A DNA stretch of 64,000 nt from Anaerolinea thermolimosa (GTDB lineage: Bacteria > Chloroflexota > Anaerolineae > Anaerolineales > Anaerolineaceae): the NCBI RefSeq assembly GCF_001050195.2, contig NZ_DF967965.1:1877150-1941149 (forward strand), written 5' to 3'. The notes under the pieces are model-generated. The model made no database searches. It had not been told where the DNA came from and was given only the letters and a program-made list of their open reading frames with translations. The first letter of the stretch is position 1; every line of letters begins with the position of its first letter. Below are positions 26,277 to 35,660 of this stretch, one piece after another. A program made the translations under genes and the position numbers.

Positions 26277-29200
26277 TTATAACGTTTCGCCCATCTTAAC
26301 CGCCTGGAATACTTTCATACGGGCCAGGTACCAGATTGTGCCCAACATGGTCAGGAAAAGCACCACAGCAAAACCCAGGCTTAACCAGGCGGATTCAGAC
26401 CAGCCAATCAACACTTCAAAGGGTGGAATGGGTTTGCCGGGTGAAGCCCCGATCTGCAGGAAAGGCACGAAAAGGTTGCTGGTAACCAGGCCAATCAACG
26501 CGCCTGACCCGATAGCCAACCCCATCAAAAGCGATTGTTCCAGCGCCAGATAACCGATGAGTTGGCGAACAGACATCCCCACTGCCTGAAGGATCCCCAG
26601 TTGAATGAACCTCCGGCGTAAAGAAGCATATGAATAAAGCACAAACCCAATTCCGGGCATTAAACCTGTGGCTATAAATCCCACATTCAACACCCCAAAG
26701 AGGCCTACACGCTCTGGCTGATCCATCGATTTGCGCACCTCTTCCAGAGCATTTCCCTGCACTTTGACCACGGCTCTTTCCTGCCCGATCAACTTCCTTA
26801 ACTGGAGAAGGAGAATATTCACATCGGCATCGGGCCGCAATTTCAGCCAGATGTCATATCCTAACACTGCATCAGGGATATCAAACAGCGATTCAAGGTT
26901 AACAATCAGAGTGGGATCCTGGCCCGGGAAGACGGTAGGGAAATAATCATACGTTCCCACAATAACCAGATCTCGCTCAACAGCTTGATCGAGAATAGAT
27001 ACACTCGAAAGCAAGTGATCGCCAGTTCGAAGCCCTACTTTTTCCGCTAAATCTCTCGGGACAATCACCCCCATCGGTTCCAGGGCGAGAGCATTCATCA
27101 ACTCTCCCATAGATTGTCTGGCGAAATCATCCCGTAGAAACGCTACTTTCGGAAAATCAAGACGATCGATCCCCATGAAGATTGCACGCTGTTCCCCGAC
27201 CCCGTAGGAAAAGGTGCCGGGGTACTTCCCCACCCTGGTTACTGCTTCAACACTGGGCAGGCGTAAATGTTCTTCCATACTGATGTAATTGTCTACATTC
27301 AAATCCAGCTCGGAGAGCGTTGTCGATGAGGATTGTCCGCTAAACACATTTTGCTCCCCACCTTGGACCACATACTCGTGAACCGCAAGATCAGAACCGG
27401 CTTTGTAATATTGAGAGTCGTGCAGCCACTGGTCGAGCGTTTTGGCAGAAGATGCCGAGAAAATCGCCAGGCTGAGCGAAATCATGATCAATAAAAGGGC
27501 ACTGGCATGATCCTGCGGACGACGGGCGATTTGCTGAATAGAAAGATAAGCCCATACTCCAGGAATGCGGTCGAAAGCTATGGCCAGCAACCGGGTTATT
27601 AAGGGAAGCACCCGCAGAGAGATCATGCACAGAGCCATCGCAAACAGTGCTGGCGCCACAAACAGGAGCATGTCCCGATATTGTTCTCCACCTGCGGTTT
27701 CCAGATTGGAGAGGAATTTCACCGGTTTTGCAATGCCGCTCTGAGTCAGATAGGCATAAATCCCTGGAAGGAGGAGGGCAAAATCAAGATAGAAACGTTC
27801 CCAGAGGGGTTTTCGCGCCCCGCGGGCCTGTTCCTGCTTCAAGCGAACGATAGTGGTGCGTGAGATACCCAGCATCGGCATAAAACGCGCCACAAGGATC
27901 AGCAATCCTGCCAGGAATAACCAGAGGAAATTAACCCCCTGAAAGGTTAATCGCAATTCATGCCGGGTGGTGAACCTCAGGAAAGACAGCGTGCTCCCCA
28001 TAATCCCCGCCGCCAGCCAGCCCACCAGGAGCGAAGGAAGAATAGCCGCCACAATCAGAATGACACTTTCGATGATGTTCAAACCGGCTACCTGCCCCCA
28101 GCTGGTACCCCGCCCACGCATGGTAGCAATTTCCTGCTCATATTGCTGCATCGAAATACTTGCAGTAAGGGAGATGAAAAGCAGTGCCAGCACTACCATT
28201 GGCCCCCCGACGGCGTAGAAGAGGGTGGTAAGAGCATCTGCTCTCTGCTGGTATGTAACCAGTGCCTCCTGGGGAGAATAATCCGTAGTGATTCCGGGAA
28301 GTACGCGCACCAGTTCATTATTCAGCTGTACAATTCCACGAGCATACTTTGGCGCATGAGTAAACTGGACTTTCTTCTCGTCAATGACCACATACCAGGA
28401 GGCATAAAAGATAGGCCGCTCAAACAGGGCACTAAGCCTCGTTTGATACGTTTCTTCCGGAATCCACATGCCATTGGCAAACCCCGTCGTAGGCAATTCA
28501 AACCATTCAGGGTTGTTCGGGTCAATCGGCCGCCAGATTCCTGCAATCTCAACTTCCACCGGCCCATACCGGAAACGATCACCAATGTTCAGGAAATACT
28601 CGTCCGCTGTGCTCTCCATCACCGCCACACGGATAGGGCCGCTCGTCGATGTGTCAGGGGCGGGCCATTCCCCCTCCACGATCTCCGCCAGTTTCGGCAC
28701 GTTCTCCTGAGTGATGAAGGACATCACCATCCACGGATCATCGGGTGAGGCATTTCCTCTTGGCTTGACCGAACGAAGCCCAAGTGTGCCCGATTGCACT
28801 TTGATGATCATCTTCTCAACTGGCAAGCCCATCAGGCTGCGAGTCTTATCCTCGATGAATCGTGCGATGGAATGCACTTTTTCGATATCTGAACGGGGAG
28901 CAGACCGCGACTCGATGTAATACATGTGCATGCTGAACAAATAACGGCGTGTGGTGAGCGCTTTCTGCTCCAGTTGCTGGCGTAACACCTGGCCTGATAC
29001 CGAGTGTGAAAAGATAGGCACACAGACCACCATCCCAAGTACTGCCACAATTCCAAGGATGGCGCTGATGCTTAAACCGAGGTTGTGCCTGAGGCGTTTG
29101 ACCACCACCAGCATCATCGAGACGGAAATCAAGGCATAATCCACCAGCCGGTTAGCCAACCCCGCAAGCAGTACGGGAGAGGCAATGATAAAAACTCCTG

Positions 29201-29435
29201 CTGTATGCAGAAACCTTCTAAAGGCCCGCACCGTGTGGTGGGGCAAAGAGCGAAGAGCCTGTATCAACCGTCCAGGTAATTCCCTGATTTTCCCGCCTGA
29301 CCGGAGACCATTCTGAACCGCATGGAAACTTTGTCTGAGCCAGCCCGTTATCTCGGGGAGGTTTACCTTCGATTGGAGCACCCCGCGAATGGCCTGGAGG
29401 GCTTGTTTCAGCTTTTCTGCCAGCCTTTTCATCAT
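26277..29435 (-). CDS. Large FtsX-like ABC permease
   Basis: 1052 residues. A basic amphipathic N-terminal region (about 1-75) precedes hydrophobic helices, a large extracytoplasmic domain (about 150-380), a central set of FtsX transmembrane helices (about 385-640), a second extracytoplasmic domain (about 680-910) and a final FtsX helix set (about 930-1050, with FIQLGILQAVGMSVRQLIGY). This is the tandem MacB-like layout in one chain. It shares many blocks with the permease at 57070-59940, such as RVGKYPG and IDRLDFPKV. With the HlyD lipoprotein upstream and two ATPases downstream it should export or extract a membrane-associated molecule; the substrate is unknown. Confidence 0.88.
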   Translation of the reverse strand: MMKRLAEKLKQALQAIRGVLQSKVNLPEITGWLRQSFHAVQNGLRSGGKIRELPGRLIQALRSLPHHTVRAFRRFLHTAGVFIIASPVLLAGLANRLVDYALISVSMMLVVVKRLRHNLGLSISAILGIVAVLGMVVCVPIFSHSVSGQVLRQQLEQKALTTRRYLFSMHMYYIESRSAPRSDIEKVHSIARFIEDKTRSLMGLPVEKMIIKVQSGTLGLRSVKPRGNASPDDPWMVMSFITQENVPKLAEIVEGEWPAPDTSTSGPIRVAVMESTADEYFLNIGDRFRYGPVEVEIAGIWRPIDPNNPEWFELPTTGFANGMWIPEETYQTRLSALFERPIFYASWYVVIDEKKVQFTHAPKYARGIVQLNNELVRVLPGITTDYSPQEALVTYQQRADALTTLFYAVGGPMVVLALLFISLTASISMQQYEQEIATMRGRGTSWGQVAGLNIIESVILIVAAILPSLLVGWLAAGIMGSTLSFLRFTTRHELRLTFQGVNFLWLFLAGLLILVARFMPMLGISRTTIVRLKQEQARGARKPLWERFYLDFALLLPGIYAYLTQSGIAKPVKFLSNLETAGGEQYRDMLLFVAPALFAMALCMISLRVLPLITRLLAIAFDRIPGVWAYLSIQQIARRPQDHASALLLIMISLSLAIFSASSAKTLDQWLHDSQYYKAGSDLAVHEYVVQGGEQNVFSGQSSSTTLSELDLNVDNYISMEEHLRLPSVEAVTRVGKYPGTFSYGVGEQRAIFMGIDRLDFPKVAFLRDDFARQSMGELMNALALEPMGVIVPRDLAEKVGLRTGDHLLSSVSILDQAVERDLVIVGTYDYFPTVFPGQDPTLIVNLESLFDIPDAVLGYDIWLKLRPDADVNILLLQLRKLIGQERAVVKVQGNALEEVRKSMDQPERVGLFGVLNVGFIATGLMPGIGFVLYSYASLRRRFIQLGILQAVGMSVRQLIGYLALEQSLLMGLAIGSGALIGLVTSNLFVPFLQIGASPGKPIPPFEVLIGWSESAWLSLGFAVVLFLTMLGTIWYLARMKVFQAVKMGETL

Positions 29436-29446
29436 GGCGGTCTCCC

Positions 29447-30640
29447 CTATGGCCCCACAACTTTATCACCAGGTTTGAGATCGGCTACGATCTCCCATTT
29501 ATCGGTGCCTTTCAAACCAATCTCATTAACTTCAACGCGACGCCTTTTTTCTCCATCCTGCACAATGACAAACCGCAGTCCTTTGTACTCTCGAATGGCA
29601 GAAGGCGGCAGAAGTAACGCTTTTTCTTTACGGCCAAGAATCACTTTAAGGAAAACTGTCCTCCCCACCTTTAAATCCTGTTGTTGGATTTCTTTCGGCA
29701 GGCTGAAGTAAAAATAATCGCCAGAACTGCGGGTAGTAGTGGCTTCTTTGTTGGTCGTCACCGGGAGGAAATTGGGTAAATAACTCACGGTATACCCTTT
29801 CTCATCCTTAGAGTCGAAATATAGATTCACCTCGATCTTATCGGTCATCTTGCTGGCCAGGTCAAAATCGTAGGGGCTGCGTACAATCAACTCCGATGGG
29901 TCTCCGACCACAAAGACCACAAAAAATGCATCCACCTGTTGCCCCGGACGAATGATCGCGCGCAATACCACGCAATCGAAAGGTGCCACGATCTGACGTT
30001 CGGCCAGTAACCCCTCCAGGCGTTCCACCGCCAGTTGACTGCGTTTAACCGCCTGTTCCATATACGGATTGGTGTTCTCCTGCACCAGTTTGAGGGCTGC
30101 TTCAGCCAGCGCCAGGTTTTCTTTAGCAATATTCAAATTGAGCAACGCTTTTTCTTTCTGGATACCCACCGCACGATCGTAATCAAGCTGGGCATCGGCT
30201 ACGCGCATTTTCCAGATTGTTACTTCTGCAGTTGCTTTCTGAATGTCATATTCTCGCTGAGCCTTATCCTTGGCCAGGTTCGCCTGCGCTACCTCCAGGT
30301 CAATGCGCGCCTGTTGCAGCTGGTTGAGTAAATCATCCACCTGCATTTCCGCCAGCACCGTGCCTTTCTTTACCACGTCCCCCTGTTTCACCGACACTCG
30401 CGTCACAAAACCAGAAGCGCGGAAAAACAATTCTTCCTGTCTGGAGGGAACAATCTCACCCATGAGCTGCTTTTCTTCCACAATTGGCCCCTCTTCGACA
30501 GTAAAAATGGATTTTTCATAACTGGAAACGGGGGGTAATGGTGTTGGGGTTGGTGAACCTCCTGAACCCGGAGCACACGCTACCATAACGAACATGGCAC
30601 AGAGAACGCTCACAATAACCCAGATTTTCGACTTCTCCAT
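29447..30640 (-). CDS. HlyD/MacA-type membrane fusion lipoprotein
   Basis: 397 residues. A signal peptide ends in a lipobox VACAP (Cys at about 22), then comes a short Pro/Thr linker. Barrel-sandwich lipoyl half-motifs are GFVTRVSVKQGDVVKKGTVLAEM and, after a coiled-coil hairpin of about 120 residues (QQARIDLEVAQANLAK and following), APFDCVVLRAIIRPGQQV; beta-barrel and membrane-proximal domains follow. In a bacterium without an obvious outer-membrane channel here it would act as a surface adaptor for the FtsX permease 11 bp downstream. It is the first gene of the export operon. Confidence 0.9.
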   Translation of the reverse strand: MEKSKIWVIVSVLCAMFVMVACAPGSGGSPTPTPLPPVSSYEKSIFTVEEGPIVEEKQLMGEIVPSRQEELFFRASGFVTRVSVKQGDVVKKGTVLAEMQVDDLLNQLQQARIDLEVAQANLAKDKAQREYDIQKATAEVTIWKMRVADAQLDYDRAVGIQKEKALLNLNIAKENLALAEAALKLVQENTNPYMEQAVKRSQLAVERLEGLLAERQIVAPFDCVVLRAIIRPGQQVDAFFVVFVVGDPSELIVRSPYDFDLASKMTDKIEVNLYFDSKDEKGYTVSYLPNFLPVTTNKEATTTRSSGDYFYFSLPKEIQQQDLKVGRTVFLKVILGRKEKALLLPPSAIREYKGLRFVIVQDGEKRRRVEVNEIGLKGTDKWEIVADLKPGDKVVGP

Positions 30641-30686
30641 TCGATCTCCTCATTTCATTGGATTGAATCTGCCATAGGTTGAGGAA

Positions 30687-31106
30687 TCAGCCCATTCCTG
30701 AAACAAACAGCACCTCTACCAGGGCGCCAATTCCAATCAAACTCATCCCGGTCAACCAGATTAACAGAGCTGCGTCATATCTTTTTTCGAGCTTCTCTCG
30801 AATTTCGAGATTGTTCTCCATCAGACGCCGCGCTTCGGCCGGGCTTCGCACCATACTGCTTACCCCGAACTCTTTTCCCGTAGACATTTGCGCCATCAGA
30901 ATGATCAAAGCTACCATGTTCAGCGCAATTCCGGCCCACACCAACCGTTCACTGAAGGCCACCCAGGTAAATCCGCGAGTGAATAAAAAACTTACCCCTA
31001 CCCCCCCAATGGCAATTCCAAGACTGATCGACAACCGTCGATACAGGTATCGCACCCCATCCTGAAATAACTCCAAAAGTACTTTAAGCAAATGCAAACG
31101 TGACAT
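30687..31106 (-). CDS. Small integral membrane protein, paralogue of the one at 19742-20140
   Basis: 139 residues from the ATG at 31106, 10 bp after the radical SAM stop; the ribosome site is weak, suggesting coupling to that gene. About four membrane helices surround a basic loop (SPAEARRLMENNLEIREKLEKRYD). Shared motifs with the protein at 19742-20140 include SERLVWAG, GKEF, MVRS and IGIGALVE. No named family or function is recognised. It ends 46 bp before the HlyD lipoprotein gene. Confidence 0.75.
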   Translation of the reverse strand: MSRLHLLKVLLELFQDGVRYLYRRLSISLGIAIGGVGVSFLFTRGFTWVAFSERLVWAGIALNMVALIILMAQMSTGKEFGVSSMVRSPAEARRLMENNLEIREKLEKRYDAALLIWLTGMSLIGIGALVEVLFVSGMG

Positions 31107-31116
31107 CTTTATAATT

Positions 31117-32688
31117 TTACCAGCTTGGTGGAATGGGCCACCAGCTGATTTCTTTTCCTGTCCTTTCGCGATCCCACCGATTGGCCATCGCTTCCACCGA
31201 GCGATCTCCCGGCTCATCGAGTACAAACCCACGGTAAAGGTCAGTTCGGGCTGCCGGATCGCTGAATTGGGTGTTGAAACAATAAAGATAATAATCTTTA
31301 AAGGATTTCATAGAAGATTGTATCCCAAATTTTTCGGCGTTCACATTCATTGGCGCCAGAGGGTCAATAGTATGCACCGTATTTAATATTTTCAAAAGTG
31401 AATTCGGGTAAAACTCATACACTGCCTGAGCCAGCTCAACCGTCTCTTCAAACGTTTCCCGGGTTTCTCCCGGAAGGTTTAGCGAGAAATACACAAACAA
31501 ATAAATCCGATTGCGGCTTAAAACCTCCAGTAAATCGAATAGCTCCTGGTTGGAATAATGTTTCCCATTTAACCGCCGAACTTTCTCATTACCCGAAAGC
31601 GGACTCACGGCCAGGCAGGAATGTTCTCTGGGTACCGTTTTGGCAAATTCGTCAACAAAGGCTACATCGGGCATCTGGAAGAATTCATTGTAAATTCCAA
31701 TCCTTACCCCGCTGTGGCGGATTCGATCAAACAATTCACGCCAGTAATCATCGCTGATTTCAGCAATATCGTACGTCATCGAAGCCTGAATCACCCCCAT
31801 TTTTTCCAAACGGCTCAGGTCTTCCACCACCTTTTCAGGCGACCGCACCACCAGACCCACGCGGTTAGCCAGTCGTTTATGAGCTGACCGGCCACCTCCG
31901 CAATAGGAGCAATTGAACTTACAACCGCGCGCTGTTGTAATCCAACGGCCAAGGTAAGGAGATGTATCGATCTTCTCTCTTGCCTTTGCCAGGTCAGTTA
32001 CGATGTATTCATGCACAAAATAGGCCCGATGATGTTCAAGAAAACTCAGGTCAACAAAATCCAGAGAATCCAGGTCTTCGCTTGTAGCAGTATAGGTGAG
32101 TGGGTTTTCAATGATCTCATTTTGGTCCCGATACGTCAGGTTTGGAATCTCCCTCAAATATGCCCGTAAAGCTTCCCGGTCCTGTACATCAAGCAATAAT
32201 CGCACCAGAGAGGTTAATGGTTTTTCTGCATCTCCCCGTACAACGAAATCCACAACCTCAAATTGCTCCATAATTTCTCTGGCAAACCCTGAGGCAGACA
32301 ACCCGCCAAGGATTGTCCAGGCTTCAGGGAGTGCTGCCTTCACGGCCCTGGCTGTATCCACAGCACCAAAGCAATGCTCGTACCAGTGCATATCAATCAG
32401 CACCACTTTAGCGCGTCGGTGCGAGGCCAGCCACTTTTTCAAATTAAAAGAGGGATTCAATTGAACTTCCAGTGGATGGCTCACACCGCGAACGGGAATT
32501 CCCTGTTGCCGTAAGAGGTTAACCAGAGCAGGCAATCCTACCGGTATGAGACCGTATGGGCGCCCCATGCCGCTATTCGCAGTAAAATTCAAACCCTGCT
32601 TGGATGGATGAACGTATAAAACTTCTACCTCGGCCTCAGGCTGACTCCCTTTTCCGGCGACCTTTTTGGTTCGCTGTTCTATCATCAT
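31117..32688 (-). CDS. B12-binding-domain radical SAM protein
   Basis: 523 residues. An N-terminal Rossmann-like cobalamin-binding region (about 20-200, with VLIDMHWYEHCFGAVDTA and WTILGGLSASGF) precedes the radical SAM barrel, with the 4Fe-4S motif in TTARGCKFNCSYCGGG (CxxxCxxC). Such proteins reductively cleave S-adenosylmethionine and often methylate unactivated carbon or rearrange lipids and peptides. The region lacks the His of a DxHxxG base-off motif, so B12 may bind base-on or not at all. GGGAG precedes the ATG. Its product is unknown; the coupled small membrane protein hints at a membrane substrate. Confidence 0.85.
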   Translation of the reverse strand: MMIEQRTKKVAGKGSQPEAEVEVLYVHPSKQGLNFTANSGMGRPYGLIPVGLPALVNLLRQQGIPVRGVSHPLEVQLNPSFNLKKWLASHRRAKVVLIDMHWYEHCFGAVDTARAVKAALPEAWTILGGLSASGFAREIMEQFEVVDFVVRGDAEKPLTSLVRLLLDVQDREALRAYLREIPNLTYRDQNEIIENPLTYTATSEDLDSLDFVDLSFLEHHRAYFVHEYIVTDLAKAREKIDTSPYLGRWITTARGCKFNCSYCGGGRSAHKRLANRVGLVVRSPEKVVEDLSRLEKMGVIQASMTYDIAEISDDYWRELFDRIRHSGVRIGIYNEFFQMPDVAFVDEFAKTVPREHSCLAVSPLSGNEKVRRLNGKHYSNQELFDLLEVLSRNRIYLFVYFSLNLPGETRETFEETVELAQAVYEFYPNSLLKILNTVHTIDPLAPMNVNAEKFGIQSSMKSFKDYYLYCFNTQFSDPAARTDLYRGFVLDEPGDRSVEAMANRWDRERTGKEISWWPIPPSW

Positions 32689-32707
32689 ACCGATATTCTC
32701 CCATAAA

Positions 32708-32737
32708 CCATCCCCTCCGCAGCCACGGAGGGGATGG
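32708..32737 (-). terminator. Hairpin terminator after the ABC importer operon
   Basis: A perfect 12-bp stem (CCATCCCCTCCG) with a 6-base loop lies 70 bp past the end of the last importer gene. On the minus strand it is followed by only TTTATGG, so the U-tract is weak. Confidence 0.7.
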
Positions 32738-32807
32738 CAACCACAAACTGGCCTTCATTCAGTAAACCTCAATCACACCAGTTGAGCCACCCGCCAGCCC
32801 GGCAGCA

Positions 32808-33821
32808 TCATTTCTTGATAAACAGCGTTCCCAGATCTTTCCGCTCCAGTTTATCATTACTTTGATACAGGAAACACGCTGCTACCTGTGATCCATTGGT
32901 GCGATAGAGCTCTGGCTTTTCTTTCCAGCACAGATCAAATGCATGAGGACAACGGTCCGCAAACCGGCAACCTGCCAGGACGGCCGTTCCGGCTCGTTTG
33001 GCTTCAGCAGCCTCACCCCATAGATGATTGGGATCTGGCCAGGGAATCGAATTCACCAGAAGTTGCGTATAAGGATGTTTCGGATCGCGGATCACCCGCT
33101 CCACATCCCCTGCTTCCATTACTCCACCCCGGTAAAGCACCACAATGTAATCACTGACATGATAGGCTGTCGTCAGGTCATGGGTAATGTAGAGGATGGG
33201 AATGCGCAGCTCCTGATTCATATCGCGGATATGCTGAAGCAGGGTCGCCCGCAACGAAGCATCCACCATCGAAACTGGTTCATCGGCGATCAACAGCTTG
33301 GGTTGCAAAATTAACGCCCGGGCTACCGCAATCCTCTGGCGTTGCCCACCGCTTAACTGGTGTGGATACCGCCCCAGGGTCTCTTCCGGCCGCAGCCCCA
33401 CCCGGCGTAACGCACTTTCCATGAGTGCCTGGGTTTCATCCTTGGTCCTCGCCAGCCGGAAGTTCTTAATCGGGATGCTCAGCAGATTGTCCACCTTGTA
33501 AAAGGGGTTATATACCGCAAAAGGATCCTGGAAGACGGCCTGCACATTTCGCCGGTAATCCATCGTTTCCTGGCGTGACATCTTTTTCCAGATATCTTTG
33601 CCGTTATAGAGAATCTGTCCGGCTGATGGCTCATAGAAAGCCAGGATCAGCATCATCATCGTGGTCTTACCACTCCCCGATTCCCCGGCGATTGTGATGA
33701 TGTGGGGGAAGTCCGAGTCCACCGCAAAACTGAAATCATCCAGGGCCACAGTTGCCTTGGGACTACCGATTGGACCTCCAAACACCTTGGTTACATTGCG
33801 CATTTCGATAATCGGGGCCAT
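32808..33821 (-). CDS. Peptide/oligosaccharide ABC importer ATPase (DppF/OppF type)
   Basis: 337 residues. Walker A GESGSGKTTMMM, signature LSGGQRQRIAVARA, Walker B LLIADEPVSMVD, and H-loop ITHDLT are present. The C-terminal oligo_HPY extension (about 265-320) has the CRFADRCPHAFDLC cysteine cluster typical of this subfamily. One base separates its start from the stop of the DppD-type partner. It forms the nucleotide-binding pair of the five-gene importer. It is last in the operon and followed by a hairpin. Confidence 0.92.
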   Translation of the reverse strand: MAPIIEMRNVTKVFGGPIGSPKATVALDDFSFAVDSDFPHIITIAGESGSGKTTMMMLILAFYEPSAGQILYNGKDIWKKMSRQETMDYRRNVQAVFQDPFAVYNPFYKVDNLLSIPIKNFRLARTKDETQALMESALRRVGLRPEETLGRYPHQLSGGQRQRIAVARALILQPKLLIADEPVSMVDASLRATLLQHIRDMNQELRIPILYITHDLTTAYHVSDYIVVLYRGGVMEAGDVERVIRDPKHPYTQLLVNSIPWPDPNHLWGEAAEAKRAGTAVLAGCRFADRCPHAFDLCWKEKPELYRTNGSQVAACFLYQSNDKLERKDLGTLFIKK

Positions 33822-33822
33822 G

Positions 33823-34800
33823 TTAGTTCACTCCCTCGTAAAGGTGGCAGGCTACCCACCGACCGGGTTTAATTTCTCGGAACGGCGGCATCTTTTGAAT
33901 GCACAATCCCTCAATCACTTTTGGACAGCGATCGTTGAAGGGGCAACCAGGTCCAGGGTTGATCACCGATGGAGGCACACCCGGAATGCCATTGAATACA
34001 CCACGTTTCCCAAGCACCGGTAAGCTATTGATGAGCGCCTGTGTGTACGGGTGAAGAGGCTCGGCAAAGATATCACGAACATCTCCCACTTCCATGAGCT
34101 TCCCGGGATACATCACTGCAATTCGGTCCACGCTTTGTGCCATCAACCCCATATCATGACCAATTAAGATCATCGAGAGGTTCAGATTCTTCACCAGACG
34201 GGTGATCGTTTCCATCACCTGACGTTGAATCACCACATCCAGCGCACTGGTCGGCTCATCTGCGATGAGAACCTTCGGCCTCATTGAAATGGCAATGGCC
34301 ACGCACACCCGTTGTTTCATACCACCCGAGAGCTCGTGTGGATACATGCGAGCCACCTTCTTGGGGAGCTCAACAATATCCAGCAGTTCTTCAACCTTCT
34401 GGTTGGCCTCCGACCGGCTCATTCGCACCCCATGATCGATCATTCCATCCAAAATCTGATCGCGGATACGCATCACCGGATTGAGTGAATTCATTGCACC
34501 CTGGGGGATCATTGCCAGCTCGCTCAATCGCACCCGGCGCATTTCTTCTTCACTCAACTTCAAAATGTCTACTCCATCGAGAAACAACTCACCCTCGATC
34601 GTGGCCGGAGGTCGTACCATACGCATCAACGCCAGGGCCATGGTGGTCTTTCCGGAGCCCGATTCTCCCACCAGACCGAGCTTAACCCCGGGTTCTATCG
34701 CCAGGGTAACTCCATCTACCGCTTTAACCGTCCCGGCCTTGACGTAGAAATACACTTTAAGATTGCGAATATCGATGACAGGTTTGACGTTCGTGTTCAC
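33823..34800 (-). CDS. Peptide/oligosaccharide ABC importer ATPase (DppD/OppD type)
   Basis: 325 residues with GESGSGKTTMAL, LSGGMKQRVCVAIA, LIADEPTSALD and an oligo_HPY tail containing CPFNDRCPKVIEGLC. The LSGGMKQR form of the signature is characteristic of the OppD side of the pair. It overlaps the upstream permease gene by 4 bp (translational coupling). Sequence alone does not tell peptides from oligosaccharides; in Thermotoga and Pyrococcus relatives of this transporter class carry cello-, xylo- and mannooligosaccharides. Confidence 0.92.
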   Translation of the reverse strand: MNTNVKPVIDIRNLKVYFYVKAGTVKAVDGVTLAIEPGVKLGLVGESGSGKTTMALALMRMVRPPATIEGELFLDGVDILKLSEEEMRRVRLSELAMIPQGAMNSLNPVMRIRDQILDGMIDHGVRMSRSEANQKVEELLDIVELPKKVARMYPHELSGGMKQRVCVAIAISMRPKVLIADEPTSALDVVIQRQVMETITRLVKNLNLSMILIGHDMGLMAQSVDRIAVMYPGKLMEVGDVRDIFAEPLHPYTQALINSLPVLGKRGVFNGIPGVPPSVINPGPGCPFNDRCPKVIEGLCIQKMPPFREIKPGRWVACHLYEGVN

Positions 34801-35660
34801 GCTTTCCTCCGCGCTCTGGGATTGGCGATCTCATCCAGGCCAAAGGATGTCAACACCAGGGAAGTCAGCACAAGGACAATCACAATCACCGGCTCGATAA
34901 TCCACCACCACATCCCCACCATGAAGGCCGAATAGTACTGCACATAATAGAGCGTCATTCCCATGGTCGGTTCACGGCGGCTACCGATCCCAAGCGCCTC
35001 CAGCCCCAGAGAAGACATGATTCCACCATAGACCGATTGCGATAGGCTCATGACCAGGAACGGCAACAGGTTCGGCACCAGTTCTTTCATCACGATTTCA
35101 AAGTTGCCCATCCCGTTTAATTTGGCCATCATCACGAAGGGGCGTTCACGCATTGACAGTACCTGAGCACGGATCGATCGCGCTGGCCCTGCCCAGGAGA
35201 CGATGGCCACAATTAACCCCATTTCAGTCACCCCCAGTTTCACATTTCTGAATGTGGAAGCAACCAGTACCAGAATCAGAAACCCTGGAATGCTCATGTA
35301 AATGTCAATGAAGGAGGTGATGATCGTATCAATCATGGTGCCGCCATAGTAGCCAGCCACAAAGCCCAGCACAATCCCAACCGAAAGGCCAATGGCTCCA
35401 GCGATGGCACCAATTTGCAGGGTCATTCCGGTGCCCACTACCATCACTGCTAAAAGATCACGCCCCTGGCGGTCAGTACCGAAGGGATATTGCGGGTTGG
35501 GCGGCAGGTTGGCCGGCACTGATAGAGGGTAGGCATGTTGCGGGTTGACGAACAATCTCCCTACTGAGGTAAAAAGGAGCAGGAAGATTAGAATACCGAT
35601 GCCAGCCCCAAAGGCCGGATTCCGTTTGACGTAAGCGAAGAATCCCCTCATCTCACTCAC
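34797..35660 (-). CDS. ABC importer permease (DppC/OppC type)
   Basis: 287 residues with about six membrane helices. The short N-terminal helix is followed by the DppC-type loop with YPFGTDRQGRDLLAV, and the EAA loop is near WAGPARSIRAQVLSMRERPFV. The usual length is 280-300. It overlaps both neighbours by 4 bp (start with DppB stop, stop with DppD start), so the operon is tightly coupled. Confidence 0.93.
   Translation of the reverse strand: MSEMRGFFAYVKRNPAFGAGIGILIFLLLFTSVGRLFVNPQHAYPLSVPANLPPNPQYPFGTDRQGRDLLAVMVVGTGMTLQIGAIAGAIGLSVGIVLGFVAGYYGGTMIDTIITSFIDIYMSIPGFLILVLVASTFRNVKLGVTEMGLIVAIVSWAGPARSIRAQVLSMRERPFVMMAKLNGMGNFEIVMKELVPNLLPFLVMSLSQSVYGGIMSSLGLEALGIGSRREPTMGMTLYYVQYYSAFMVGMWWWIIEPVIVIVLVLTSLVLTSFGLDEIANPRARRKA

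Noticed and set aside
27960-28748. 262-codon plus-strand open frame opposite the FtsX permease
   Set aside because: Low-complexity basic translation without motifs; it is a shadow of the permease.
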